DNA of 64,000 nt from JABDQA01 sp963824415 (GCA_963824415.1 CAWGPM010000014.1:1-64000); one strand, 5' to 3'; shown: positions 26,152 through 35,168, counted from the stretch's first letter. Made by a program: numbers and translations. Notes: a model not told the origin generated them from the sequence alone.

Positions 26152-26907
26152 ATGCGTAAGATTATCATTCCAGTAATTTTGTCAGCATTCTTATTAGCCC
26201 TTGGCGCCGGGGCGGTTGGAGCCAGAGATGATATTAAAGTTGAACGGGTCAGCTTCGAGCAGGGCAAGAGCAGCGCCGTCATAAAAAGTTCGATAACCGG
26301 CTATGCAGTCGTCGACTATGTCCTTGGCGCCCGCCAGGGGCAAAACATGAAGCTCAGCATGACGACCGACAACACCGCCAGCTATTTCAATATCCTCGCT
26401 CCGGGTGAAGATCAGGTCGCTCTGTTCAACGGTTCGATTTACGGGAATCAATACGAAGGCATCCTGCCCGAGTCTGGCGACTACAAGGTCAGGGTCTATA
26501 TGATGCGCAGTGCGGCGCGCCGCAACGAAGTTGCCAACTACACGCTTAATGTCAGCATTACCGGCAGCGCCACGGCCGCGCAGACAATGGGGGACGCACC
26601 AGCCACCGACGCCAAGGTAGAGGGGACGCCTTACCACGCCACCGGCCAGGTGCCCTGCTCGCTGGGGGATGCACCCCAGGATTCGGCCCAGTGCGACTTC
26701 GGCGTGATCCGCGGCAAGCCTGGCAATGCGCAGGTTCATCTGACGCCGCCCGGCGGCTTCGAACGCGTACTGATCTTTGCCGGCGAAAAGGTGCGCTCGG
26801 ATGCAGACGCCCAAGTCAAAACCGAAAAAAGCGGCGATCTCTGGGTGATCGAGGTCAACGATTACGAGCACTACCGGATTCCGGAGGCGGTGATCACCGG
26901 CGGTTGA
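26152..26907 (+). CDS. Periplasmic PliG-like protein (possible lysozyme inhibitor)
   Basis: A 251-aa secreted protein. The start is ATG 26152 because MRKIIIPVILSAFLLALGAG forms a signal peptide directly after it. Residues about 28-130 resemble the PliG periplasmic g-type lysozyme inhibitor fold: FEQGKSSAVIKSSITGY, ARQGQNMKLSM, SYFNILAPG and GDYKVRVYMMRSAARRNEVANYTL. A second domain (about 150-251) holds two cysteines (PCSLGDAP and QCDFGVIRG). The next gene is a peptidoglycan L,D-transpeptidase, which fits a wall-related role. The family match is by pattern only. Confidence 0.65.
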   Translation: MRKIIIPVILSAFLLALGAGAVGARDDIKVERVSFEQGKSSAVIKSSITGYAVVDYVLGARQGQNMKLSMTTDNTASYFNILAPGEDQVALFNGSIYGNQYEGILPESGDYKVRVYMMRSAARRNEVANYTLNVSITGSATAAQTMGDAPATDAKVEGTPYHATGQVPCSLGDAPQDSAQCDFGVIRGKPGNAQVHLTPPGGFERVLIFAGEKVRSDADAQVKTEKSGDLWVIEVNDYEHYRIPEAVITGG

Positions 26908-27020
26908 GATATTGAACTTTGCGCTGCACTTGAACCGAGCTGAGCGTTGAGCGGTTTGGTGCGCTGCAGATTTTTCCAAGCAACATAAACAAGAGTACCA
27001 TAATCGTTAAGAGGATGAAT

Positions 27021-28670
27021 ATGATACGCCGGATATGCAATACCACCAGAATCCTGCTGATAAGTGCGCTCTGTATTCTGTTATATATGGGTTCGTCTGC
27101 CGCGGACCAGCTCGAGGACGCGCTGCTCGAGGAATTGGAGCATCATGTACCGGAGCTTGCCTCCGCTTCCTGGTACGGTGAGGCGCTGGCGGTCGAAGAG
27201 CAGTGGCTCTTCCAGGTCTACCGGGAACATGGATTTCTGCCCCTCTGGCTCACAGATAGCGGTCTTGGCGAAGCGGCCATGGTGCTGCTGGATACGCTGG
27301 AAAACGCAGACCAGCATGGCCTTGCTCCACAGGACTACAACATCGAGACGATCACTGCCCTGCTGGAGAGCACCAGCCCGGCGGAGCGCGCCCGGCTCGA
27401 CCTGGCCCTTACCGATGGGTTCCTGCGCTACGTGCATGACGTAAGCGAAGGACAGAGCAGGGCCCGCAAGGCTTTTCCCGAACTGTTCAGCGAAGCCGGG
27501 TCTCCTGCATTTTCCCCGCTTGCGGCCATCCAGTTCGAAGGCCACCCGGGCGGGCTGCAAGGCTATTTCAATGCACTGGCCCCACAGCACCGTTACTACC
27601 GGCAATTGACCGAGGCCCTGGCCGAACACCGCAAGATCGCTAAACTGGGCGGCTGGCCGCTTATCGGAAAAGGCCCAACCCTGCATCCGGGTGAAAGCGA
27701 TCCCCGGGTTGCCCAGCTCAGAGAATTGTTGATTGCAACCGGTGATCTCGACCAGGACAGCCGACAGGGCGAACGGTATGATCCCGAAACCGCCTCAGCG
27801 GTAGAGCGCTACCAGCAGCGCCACGGGTTGAGCGCTGACGGAGTGATCGGCCCCAAGACCCTGGCGGTGATGAACGTAGCGGTCGATCAGCGGATCGATC
27901 AGCTAGTGCTCAATCTGGAGCGCTGGCGCTGGCATGACAAGGAATTGGGCGACACCTATGTGCTGGTCAATATCGCGGGATTTGATTTAAAAGCGGTCCG
28001 GGACAACCGGCTCGAGCTTGAAATACCGGTTATTGTCGGCCAGCTCCACCATGAGACCCCGGTCTTCAGCGACAGGATACGCTATGCGGAGTTCAACCCG
28101 TTCTGGAACCTGACCCCGCATATCGCCCGCACCGAGACGCTTTCTCACCTGCGTAAAGATCCAAACTATCTGGCCGAAAAACACATTCGGCTGTTTTCCA
28201 GCTGGTCCAGCGACGCGGTGGAGCTCGACCCGCGCTCCATCGACTGGCAGTCGGTCACCCCCCGGGCCATGAACCGCTACAAGTTGCGGCAGGACCCCGG
28301 CGTCTGGAACGCGCTCGGCAAGGTGAAGTTCGTCTTTCCAAACAAATACTCGGTCTACCTGCACGACACCCCCAACCACGATCTGTTCAGTGCAGCAAAC
28401 CGTGCCTTCAGCCACGGCTGCATCCGGCTCAGCGACCCCGCCGCACTGGCCGTATTCCTGCTCAACAGCCAGAAAGGTCCGTGGGACCGTGACAAGGTGG
28501 ACCAGATTGTCAAGGGCGGCAAGCGCACCATTGTCACGCTGGAGAAGAAAATCCCGGTCCATCTCACTTACCAGACCGCCTGGCATGATGAAGACGGGGT
28601 ACTCCATTTCAATGAGGACCTCTATGGGCGAGATAAGAAGCTGATGGCGGCCCTGGAGACTGACCGTTGA
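27021..28670 (+). CDS. YcbB-type L,D-transpeptidase
   Basis: About 549 aa. The start ATG 27021 is preferred over 27015 because AAGAGG is then well spaced. A signal anchor covers residues about 1-27 (ILLISALCILLYMGSSAA). A helical scaffold domain follows, then a PG-binding domain (ERYQQRHGLSADGVIGPKTLAVMN). The YkuD catalytic domain carries SHGCIRLSD with Cys467. LdtD-like enzymes make 3-3 cross-links in peptidoglycan in the periplasm. The 113-base gap from the PliG-like gene allows either co-transcription or its own promoter. Confidence 0.93.
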   Translation: MIRRICNTTRILLISALCILLYMGSSAADQLEDALLEELEHHVPELASASWYGEALAVEEQWLFQVYREHGFLPLWLTDSGLGEAAMVLLDTLENADQHGLAPQDYNIETITALLESTSPAERARLDLALTDGFLRYVHDVSEGQSRARKAFPELFSEAGSPAFSPLAAIQFEGHPGGLQGYFNALAPQHRYYRQLTEALAEHRKIAKLGGWPLIGKGPTLHPGESDPRVAQLRELLIATGDLDQDSRQGERYDPETASAVERYQQRHGLSADGVIGPKTLAVMNVAVDQRIDQLVLNLERWRWHDKELGDTYVLVNIAGFDLKAVRDNRLELEIPVIVGQLHHETPVFSDRIRYAEFNPFWNLTPHIARTETLSHLRKDPNYLAEKHIRLFSSWSSDAVELDPRSIDWQSVTPRAMNRYKLRQDPGVWNALGKVKFVFPNKYSVYLHDTPNHDLFSAANRAFSHGCIRLSDPAALAVFLLNSQKGPWDRDKVDQIVKGGKRTIVTLEKKIPVHLTYQTAWHDEDGVLHFNEDLYGRDKKLMAALETDR

Positions 28671-28797
28671 GTCGTGTCGGCGCGCAAACAATCACAGAAG
28701 ACGATATAGCGTTTTAAAACCTTTATTTATAGAGGGTCCACCAATTTATAGCCTTGCCAATCCATAACAAATACATAGCCAAAGAAGAACATACATC

Positions 28798-28834
28798 GGA
28801 GGTAATGATTCCAACGGTCATTGCCTCCTTTTTT
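28798..28834 (+). terminator. Rho-independent terminator
   Basis: GGAGGTAATGA pairs with TCATTGCCTCC and is followed by six T's. It lies 127 bases after the L,D-transpeptidase stop and 90 bases before the fused glycosyltransferase gene, isolating the two. Confidence 0.85.
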
Positions 28835-28923
28835 GTTTGCGAGAGTTAAGTTAGACAGATTATGATCTTGATCGCCTGGCTAAAACCGACGCAAACAGTA
28901 GTACATTGATTTCCTAATCCGCC

Positions 28924-31335
28924 ATGGACGATATCGGCTTCACCTTTGCAGGAGCAAACTTCTGTCTCTGTTATCCGGATGCGCTGGCCGAGCCGGTCAG
29001 TCTGCTGCTCAGGGATGTTGAGCACACGGATGGATCCGGGGACGAAAAGGCCGTTGAAATCCTGCGAGAAGGCCCGGGCGACTCTTTTCGCATCATTTCC
29101 TCCACCAGCCAGTCAGATCTTTTAGCAGGGCATAAGCGTCTGCTCGAGGCCCTGCCAACATTTCTGAAACGAGAAATCTTTGCTGCACTTGCGTCTCAAT
29201 GCGTTGTCAGCGCCGCGGCATTGGCAACGGGGAGCAGGCTTATCCTATTTCCAGGCGTGCGTTCATCGGGCAGGAGCATGCTTGCAGCGTATCTGGTGTC
29301 GAAGGGGTGGCAGTATCTTACCGATGAATGTGTCTGTATCGGTGGGGCAGATGAGCAGTATCACTACCTCATCACGCCGCCTGCCGTCAGATCCGATAAC
29401 TGGCCCGGGGTGCTGGCCTTGTTGGGCGACAGGATCGAGCGCCATTTTCCGGGCAATGAAAGGTATCACGTGGTGCTCAACCCTGCTCAGATCTTCGCCT
29501 CCGATGACCACTCATCGCCTTCACTGATCGTTTTTCCAAGGTATGCCAGCGGCGCGCAGTACCGTTTAGAAGCCTTGTCCGCCGGACGGGCGGCGGCGGA
29601 GATGATGCACTACGCGGTGCACCCGAATCAGAAAAGTTTTCAGCGAACAGCCGCATTGACGCGATCCGTAGGCTGCCTCAGGCTGACCTACGGTGATTCT
29701 GCGCAGCTCGAGCATCTGGACCGCGCCCTGAACTATATCACGGATACAGCGCTTTCCTCAACCGAGCTTGAAGAGCTACTGGCAAGCTTTCAGCCGATAG
29801 ATTCGGTCTCTGTCCATCGGCCCGAGCCTTCGACCACAAAGCCTCCAGCGGCCATTCCGGTGGCGACACCGGTCGGAGAAAAAAAGGTGCTGACCATCGG
29901 CATGGCCACCTATGACGACTACGACGGGGTCTATTTCACCGCCCAGGCCATCAGGCTGTATCACCCGGAAATAACCGAGCAGACCGAGATCCTGGTGCTC
30001 GACAACAACCCCGAAGGCCCTGCGGCCCAGGCCTTGAAAAATCTCGAGGACATTGTCGCCAACTACCGCTATTTCCCCTTTGGCAGCCGCAGCAGCACGG
30101 CGGTGAGGGACCTCGTCTTTCGCCAGGCCAACGCCGATTTCGTGCTGTGCCTGGACGGCCACGTAATGGTTCAGCCAGGGGCCCTGCAGCAACTGATCGA
30201 TTATTTCAAGAACAACCCTGACAGCCCGGACTTGCTCCAGGGGCCGATGTATGCCGAAAGCATGAAAAGCCTGCATACCCATTTCGAACCGGTCTGGAGT
30301 GAGGGCATGTACGGTCGCTGGGGCATTGACGAGCGGGCCGCTGACCCGGATGGCCCGCCGTTCGATATCCCAATGCAGGGCCTCGGGCTGTTTGGCTGTA
30401 GAAAGGCCGCCTGGGTCGGTTTCAACCCCCGGTTTCGCGGCTTCGGCGGAGAAGAAGGCTATATTCACGAAAAATTCAGGCAGCGCGGCGGCAGGACCCT
30501 GTGTCTGCCGTTTCTGAGGTGGCTGCACCGTTTTGCCCGTCCTGCTGGAGTGCCGTATAAGATCAACTGGCATGACCGCATCTTCAACTACCTGGTCGGA
30601 ATAAACGAGCTTGGCCTCGACCCCGGAGTGCTGCAGGAGCATTTCAAAGAGCACCTGGGGGAAGGGGCAGCCGTGCAGATTCTGTCCCTGGTCGACAAAG
30701 AGATACGCTCGCCATTTTTTTATTTTGACGCCATTTACTGTATTTCAACACATACCGACGGTCCTTGTCGGGAAAAGATGCGCAGGCGTTTCAAAGCCCT
30801 TGGAATAGAGGCGAGCGTGCGGATTTTCAAGGCAGCCGACACTTCGGACAATCATATCGGTCGGGCACTGTCGCACCGCTCTGTCATTTTGGAAGCGAGT
30901 CAGCAGGGGCTCGACAATGTACTGGTCCTCGAGGATGATGTGCTGTTTCTGGATGAAAGCCTGGCGATTCTGACAAGAAGCGTTGCGGAACTCAAACAGC
31001 AGCAATGGAACCTGTTCTATCTCGGGGGAGACCGGAATGGACAGAGCCATCCGCTCGCCGCCGGCTGTCAGCACCTGAGTGTTGCCCGGGGGATGACCTG
31101 TAGGTGTGCAATAGCCTACAACAAACCGATTTTCGACAAGATTCTGTGCGATGTTCCTGATTCTGAAGAAGCGCTGGCAGAGTGGACGGACGATCACCAC
31201 AGCATCGACCGCTACCTGCAGGGAATCGACAGACAATTTCTGGCCGAGCCCTCAGTTGCCACCCGGATAGAGCTGCTGCCCATGCAAAAGGAAGAACTGC
31301 AGAAGCGCTTCACCCTGGGAGAGGCAGCCGCCTGA
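28924..31335 (+). CDS. Fusion: degenerate HprK-like domain + GT2-like + GT25-like glycosyltransferase
   Basis: An 803-aa three-part protein with no signal peptide. Residues 1-285 follow the HprK-related kinase layout seen in the neighbouring kinase, with YLTDECVCIG at 131-140. Its P-loop reads GVRSSGRS (111-118), where Arg replaces the essential Lys, so phosphoryl transfer is probably lost. A Pro-rich linker (290-320) leads to a GT2-like domain (about 321-570) with VLVLDNNPEG and FVLCLDGHV (D-x-H at 411-413, the metal motif type of peptide O-GalNAc transferases). The C-terminal part (about 600-760) is GT25-like (LSHRSVILEA at 649-658, LVLEDDV at 667-673). The stop lies 6 bases from that of the converging nucleotidyltransferase gene. 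The likely role is to bind a substrate shared with the kinase and glycosylate it, but the substrate is unknown. Confidence 0.85.
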   Translation: MDDIGFTFAGANFCLCYPDALAEPVSLLLRDVEHTDGSGDEKAVEILREGPGDSFRIISSTSQSDLLAGHKRLLEALPTFLKREIFAALASQCVVSAAALATGSRLILFPGVRSSGRSMLAAYLVSKGWQYLTDECVCIGGADEQYHYLITPPAVRSDNWPGVLALLGDRIERHFPGNERYHVVLNPAQIFASDDHSSPSLIVFPRYASGAQYRLEALSAGRAAAEMMHYAVHPNQKSFQRTAALTRSVGCLRLTYGDSAQLEHLDRALNYITDTALSSTELEELLASFQPIDSVSVHRPEPSTTKPPAAIPVATPVGEKKVLTIGMATYDDYDGVYFTAQAIRLYHPEITEQTEILVLDNNPEGPAAQALKNLEDIVANYRYFPFGSRSSTAVRDLVFRQANADFVLCLDGHVMVQPGALQQLIDYFKNNPDSPDLLQGPMYAESMKSLHTHFEPVWSEGMYGRWGIDERAADPDGPPFDIPMQGLGLFGCRKAAWVGFNPRFRGFGGEEGYIHEKFRQRGGRTLCLPFLRWLHRFARPAGVPYKINWHDRIFNYLVGINELGLDPGVLQEHFKEHLGEGAAVQILSLVDKEIRSPFFYFDAIYCISTHTDGPCREKMRRRFKALGIEASVRIFKAADTSDNHIGRALSHRSVILEASQQGLDNVLVLEDDVLFLDESLAILTRSVAELKQQQWNLFYLGGDRNGQSHPLAAGCQHLSVARGMTCRCAIAYNKPIFDKILCDVPDSEEALAEWTDDHHSIDRYLQGIDRQFLAEPSVATRIELLPMQKEELQKRFTLGEAAA

Positions 31336-31341
31336 GCCGGA

Positions 31342-32445
31342 TTATTTCACCAGCGAGCGATACATCTCGACCCACCAGTACACATGGCGGGGATGGTGCC
31401 AGCACAAACATTTAAGTCTTTCCCAAATCGTGTCCGCGCCGTAGTAGCATTTCACCCACCACCTCGGGGGCAGAAAGGTCTTAGACAATATTACCGGCAG
31501 TCGCTTGCCTTCGGCCTTCAGCTCCTTGAGCCGTTTATGCGGCCAGCCGCTGTAGGGGCGCGGTTCGAGCCGCTCATTCTGCAGAAACCGCGCCGGAACT
31601 TTGGTCTCGTCCCAGGGCGAAATGGAGTGCAGCGCCGGCAGGGCCCGATAGAGCAGCGGAAATTGCTTGTCGATATACTCCCAGTCCAGGCTGTTGTAAT
31701 ATTTCTCGGTAAAGCCGATCAGATCGGCCGCATTGATCAGCTTATACGGCTCATAGGTGAGCGGGGCATGAAAGCCATGCTGGTAGAGGTAATGCAGCAT
31801 CTCCTCGTCCGCGAACGTCACCGCTTCGCTGTCACCAATGGTGAAACGATGCCCGGTTTGGAACAATCTGTCGAAATCGACCCCGGGATAGTAGGGCGGG
31901 CAGTTGGGATAGAGGCCCCGGTGTATCTCGATGCAGACGCTCATCTTCCCGACCCGCCGGTAGAGCGGCGGCAGGTGGAAGTGATCCGGGGGAATCACCG
32001 CCTCGGCCTGGGTAAAGCCGCCTTCCTTGAGCAGGTCATGGGCCCGCTGCGCAGCTTCCGGGTGAAAGAGCAGGTCGATATCGCGCATCGGGCGCAGGGC
32101 GGGGTCGGGATAGAGCGTGTGGGCCAGGGCGCTTCCTTTGAGAAGCAGCGCGTCGATGTCATTGCTGCGCAGCAGTGCAAGTATTTCATGCAGCACCTGG
32201 GTTCGCATTTCAGCCTGGCGGCGATGGTGTTGGCATGACAGGTGCAGGCTGCGCTTGACCCAGGTGGGACAGGCGCTTTCGGACTCGCTCAGGTGTTTGT
32301 TCACCAGCGGGGTGAGGCCCTCAAGCTCAGCCTGCTGCAACAGGCTTTGCCAGTCTTCGACCTCCGCACTAAATTGCCTGACCAACTGGTGCTGGGCAGC
32401 ATGCCCTTGGATACGGGCGCACACATCAAGAAGAGGAAATCGCAT
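31342..32445 (-). CDS. Nucleotidyltransferase (NTP_transf_5 family)
   Basis: A 367-aa cytoplasmic protein with the family block LLKGSALAHTLYPDPALRPMRDIDLLF (about 101-127, in pieces KGSAL, RPMRDIDLL). The Asp-x-Asp pair at 122-124 is the expected metal site. These proteins accompany HprK-like kinases and PqqD proteins in peptide-modification clusters, including some lasso peptide loci, where adding nucleotide or phosphate has been suggested. Its ATG shares a base with the stop of the kinase gene (TGATG), showing tight coupling. It is the last gene of the four-gene operon. Confidence 0.85.
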   Translation of the reverse strand: MRFPLLDVCARIQGHAAQHQLVRQFSAEVEDWQSLLQQAELEGLTPLVNKHLSESESACPTWVKRSLHLSCQHHRRQAEMRTQVLHEILALLRSNDIDALLLKGSALAHTLYPDPALRPMRDIDLLFHPEAAQRAHDLLKEGGFTQAEAVIPPDHFHLPPLYRRVGKMSVCIEIHRGLYPNCPPYYPGVDFDRLFQTGHRFTIGDSEAVTFADEEMLHYLYQHGFHAPLTYEPYKLINAADLIGFTEKYYNSLDWEYIDKQFPLLYRALPALHSISPWDETKVPARFLQNERLEPRPYSGWPHKRLKELKAEGKRLPVILSKTFLPPRWWVKCYYGADTIWERLKCLCWHHPRHVYWWVEMYRSLVK

Positions 32446-33296
32446 CAGCCCAAAAAGGAGTAGGTGGAAAAGAAGATTGGCTCCAACTCGGCAAAGCTTC
32501 CGTAGCTAAGGGTATAAGACTGGCATTCTCTGATAATCTTAGAAAGCTCGGCTACACCGAGTCCTTCCAGGCTTCTGGCATTGGCATGGGACTGCATCAG
32601 GTACATGCAGCTCCTGGCCGGCGAGATTGGCAGCAGCTCGGTCCGCGCCCCGGGCTTGTATTGTGGAAAGACGAAATGCGTGACGGTGTTCCTGTCAGCC
32701 TGATAGTGCGGGTTCAGCAGCCGGTGGGGGATCATCGACCCCTGACTTGATATGATGGCATGGGCCTGGCTCAGCTCGCCCTCCGACGGCAGCCAGGGGA
32801 AATAGCCTGCATCGACTTTGAGGCTGATCGGTCTGGTCAGCGGCCATACCGTGCCGTCATCTGAGAGAAAGACCAGCTCGTCTGAGAGGTAGTGGCAGCC
32901 ATGGGCCGTAAGCCAGGCGCTCAGACTGCTTTTTCCCGAGCCGCTCGTACCTGGCAGGAGGATGCATTTAGCGTTTCTGCTGACGCCTCCGGCGTGCAGA
33001 GCATGCCGGGTCGTGTCCGTGTTGATGCAGTGATAGATAACCTCGTTCATCAGCGTGTAGGCCAGCTGGTAAGAAGATGTACCGAAGTAGAGCCGTTTCT
33101 CGCCTTCCCAGAGCGACAGTTTAGGCTCGAGGCCGGCGCAGACAATATCGTACTGTTTGACCTGTGCCGCATCAGCGGCGCCCGGAAAGTCGCCAAATAG
33201 AAATTCAGCCAGGCTGGCGGCCTGGTCGTTGTTGCAGGCTATCTCCAGGGCAAGCTGATGGAAGCCGGTGGCCAGAATGTGGTAGGGCTCACTCAT
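32445..33296 (-). CDS. HprK-related serine kinase-like protein
   Basis: A 283-aa protein starting at ATG 33296 (MSEPYHILATGF), which overlaps the end of the PqqD-like gene by 8 bases. An intact Walker A, GTSGSGKSS (116-124), is followed by YLSDELVFLSDDG with the acidic pair at 139-140, the same arrangement as in HPr kinase/phosphorylase. PTS HPr itself is not nearby. Kinases of this type in lasso peptide loci phosphorylate a Ser of the precursor peptide, so a peptide substrate is proposed. It matches the HprK-related kinase A group by context. Confidence 0.88.
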   Translation of the reverse strand: MSEPYHILATGFHQLALEIACNNDQAASLAEFLFGDFPGAADAAQVKQYDIVCAGLEPKLSLWEGEKRLYFGTSSYQLAYTLMNEVIYHCINTDTTRHALHAGGVSRNAKCILLPGTSGSGKSSLSAWLTAHGCHYLSDELVFLSDDGTVWPLTRPISLKVDAGYFPWLPSEGELSQAHAIISSQGSMIPHRLLNPHYQADRNTVTHFVFPQYKPGARTELLPISPARSCMYLMQSHANARSLEGLGVAELSKIIRECQSYTLSYGSFAELEPIFFSTYSFLG

Positions 33297-33567
33297 CTGT
33301 GAGTTCAATGACCTTGTTTTTGACAAGTATTTCCAGCACACCAACGACATCTTCTGCAATGGAATCTTTATGATCGGGGTAGTTCTGCTGAAGGCATTCG
33401 ATGATCTCAGCGACGCTTAAGTCCTCTTTGCAGAGCTGAAGCACCGCGTTTGCCGTATCGTTGAGGTAGAAGGCCCTGGAACCGGCCTCGTCGTAGAGAA
33501 GAATTTCCTTGTCGAATTGCTCCACCGCAAAAGAATCGCTGAGCTTCGGTTTGCTGCTGGTATTCAT
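33289..33567 (-). CDS. PqqD-like peptide chaperone (HPr-rel-A type)
   Basis: A 92-aa protein starting at ATG 33567 (MNTSSKPKLSDSFAVEQFD). The PqqD fold shows in ILLYDEAGSRAFYLNDTANAVLQLC, a beta hairpin then helix, and in VAEIIECLQQNYP and VVGVLEILVKNKVIEL. PqqD proteins hold the leader of a ribosomal peptide for its modifying enzymes. Its ATG overlaps the stop of the upstream small gene (ATGA), and its end overlaps the kinase start. Confidence 0.88.
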   Translation of the reverse strand: MNTSSKPKLSDSFAVEQFDKEILLYDEAGSRAFYLNDTANAVLQLCKEDLSVAEIIECLQQNYPDHKDSIAEDVVGVLEILVKNKVIELTDE

Positions 33568-33794
33568 AAAGCGGTTCCTCGCATCCATAGGTTACGATGC
33601 CCTCGATCAGGACTAATCGGCCAGATCACCGAATCTGCCGCAAACGCACGTTCTGAGATTCCTTTAGCCGTGACCGTACGCTCAAGTTGCTTGATCTGCA
33701 GCGCCGTCGATGATAACAGATAGCCCAGGGAGGCCTTGCCGAGCAGTTTGCCCGGTCCGATAATCAGTGCATTGCGCGTTTTTATTTCTGTCAT
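33564..33794 (-). CDS. Candidate precursor peptide of the PqqD/HprK operon
   Basis: A 76-aa open frame ending in a TGA that overlaps the PqqD-like ATG. This coupling and its position as the first gene of the operon argue that it is real. The N-terminal half is basic and apolar (LIIGPGKLLGKASLGYLLSSTALQIKQLERTV) and the C-terminal half has Ser, Trp, Asp and Arg (SVIWPISPDRGHRNLWMRG). Several Ser and Thr residues could accept phosphate or sugar. No known domain or lasso-type core was recognised. The ribosome site (CAGGTAG) is weak. It could be a modified peptide or merely a spacer frame; codon use is normal for the region. Confidence 0.5.
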   Translation of the reverse strand: MTEIKTRNALIIGPGKLLGKASLGYLLSSTALQIKQLERTVTAKGISERAFAADSVIWPISPDRGHRNLWMRGTAL

Positions 33795-33825
33795 TATAAC
33801 TACCTGTCAGATGGGATAATGGCCT

Positions 33826-33854
33826 ATGATAACCGGAGAGGTTGAAACCCGCAA
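33826..33854 (-). promoter_or_regulatory. Possible sigma-70 promoter of the peptide operon
   Basis: On the minus strand, TTGCGG (33854-33849) and TATCAT (33831-33826) are spaced by 17 bases. Transcription would begin near 33818, about 25 bases before the candidate peptide start. This rests only on the match to -35 and -10 boxes. Confidence 0.35.
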
Positions 33855-34064
33855 ATTGGAAAATCACCCAAATGAAGGCTGGCGCAAGTTGCCTGCTCTG
33901 AATGGTTCCAAGTGAGGCGGACGTGCATGATATCCTGAAGATGGGGTTCTGGGTATTTGCCAGCCAGGCGCCGAGCTCAGTATTTTATGATGGGAGGTAC
34001 CTGACGAATTCAGTACTATTGGAAAAAATAACATTTACTAAACTGCACATACAGGGGGGATAAA

Positions 34065-35108
34065 ATGAAGTACCGTTATCTGGGATCTTCCGGGCTGCTC
34101 GTGTCCCGCATCGGGCTGGGCACCATGACCTTTGGTGCCCCCGACTGGGGTTGCGACGAGCTGCAGTCCCATGAAATCATGAAAACCTATCTCGAGCGGG
34201 GCGGCAACCACCTGGACTGCGCCAATGTCTATGCCGGGGGGCGCTCGGAGGAGATCGTCGGCAGTTTTCTGCCCCAGATCAAGCGCGAGGAGGTGGTGGT
34301 GGCCTCCAAATGTTATTTTCCGATGGGTGACAAACCAAACCTGTTCGGTTTTTCCAGAAAGCATATCATGGCTTCCTGCGAGGCGAGCCTGAAGCGGCTC
34401 AAGACCGACTATATCGATGTCTACTACATCCACGGCCCCGACCCGGTCACGCCTTACGAGGAGAGCATGCGGGCCCTTGATGATCTGGTGCGGCAGGGCA
34501 AGGTGCGCTACCTGGGCTGCAGCAACCTGTTCGGCTGGCAGATCGCCAAGGCCTGCGGGGTGGCGGAGAGGCTGGGAAGCGAGGGGCTGATTGCCGGGCA
34601 ATATGCCTATTCGCTGCTGCACCGGGAGCTTGAACGCGAGGTGGTGCCGGCGGCGATCGATGGCGGGCTGGGCCTGACCTGCTATGGCCCGCTCGGCGGT
34701 GGCTTGCTGACCGGCAAATACAAGGGGCAACAGGAGCCCAGGAAAGGCAGCCGGCTGGCCTTCCGGACCCAGATGGACGGACCACGCTACTGGCATGACA
34801 AGGGGTTTGCCATCGCCGAAGAGGTGGAAAAGGTTGCCGCTCAGGCAGGCGTAGAGATGTCGAGGGTGGCGATTGGCTGGCCGCTGAGGCGAAAGTTCGT
34901 TTCCTCGGTGATCGTCGGCGTCAGGACGCCCGAGCAGGTGATTGACAATATGCAGGCAGCCGACTGGGACCTTGATGAGGCACTCTGGCGGCAGCTCGAA
35001 GAGCGGACCCGGCCGGAAGAGGATTATCTCACTTTTTTCAACCGGCAGAACTACGAGCGGATATTTTCAGTCGCTGAATTCCACGATGAGCAATTGGATC
35101 TGCTCTGA
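34065..35108 (+). CDS. Aldo/keto reductase
   Basis: A 347-aa cytoplasmic NADPH oxidoreductase of the AKR fold. The usual tetrad is visible: Asp in NHLDCANVY (with the Tyr of that motif), Lys in VVVASKCYF, and His in YYIHGPDP. The C-terminal cofactor site includes AIGWPLRRKFVSSVIVGVRTPEQ. The substrate is unknown. A good ribosome site (GGGGGG) precedes ATG 34065. A bidirectional terminator follows. Confidence 0.94.
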   Translation: MKYRYLGSSGLLVSRIGLGTMTFGAPDWGCDELQSHEIMKTYLERGGNHLDCANVYAGGRSEEIVGSFLPQIKREEVVVASKCYFPMGDKPNLFGFSRKHIMASCEASLKRLKTDYIDVYYIHGPDPVTPYEESMRALDDLVRQGKVRYLGCSNLFGWQIAKACGVAERLGSEGLIAGQYAYSLLHRELEREVVPAAIDGGLGLTCYGPLGGGLLTGKYKGQQEPRKGSRLAFRTQMDGPRYWHDKGFAIAEEVEKVAAQAGVEMSRVAIGWPLRRKFVSSVIVGVRTPEQVIDNMQAADWDLDEALWRQLEERTRPEEDYLTFFNRQNYERIFSVAEFHDEQLDLL

Positions 35109-35112
35109 TTAA

Positions 35113-35147
35113 AAAAGGGGGACAGATTTCAAATCTGTCCCCCTTTT
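35113..35147. terminator. Bidirectional terminator, REP-like sequence
   Basis: AAAAGGGGGACAGATTT pairs perfectly with AAATCTGTCCCCCTTTT around a single C. It lies between the converging aldo/keto reductase and NQR operons, so it can serve both. GGGACAGATTT-type palindromes recur in many deltaproteobacterial genomes, so it may be a repeat element as well. Confidence 0.85.
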
Positions 35148-35168
35148 AAGATCGTCAGGAAAGGCGGC

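Noticed and set aside
34038..34796. 252-codon open frame opposite the aldo/keto reductase
   Set aside because: Antisense to a clear AKR gene and lacking any domain.
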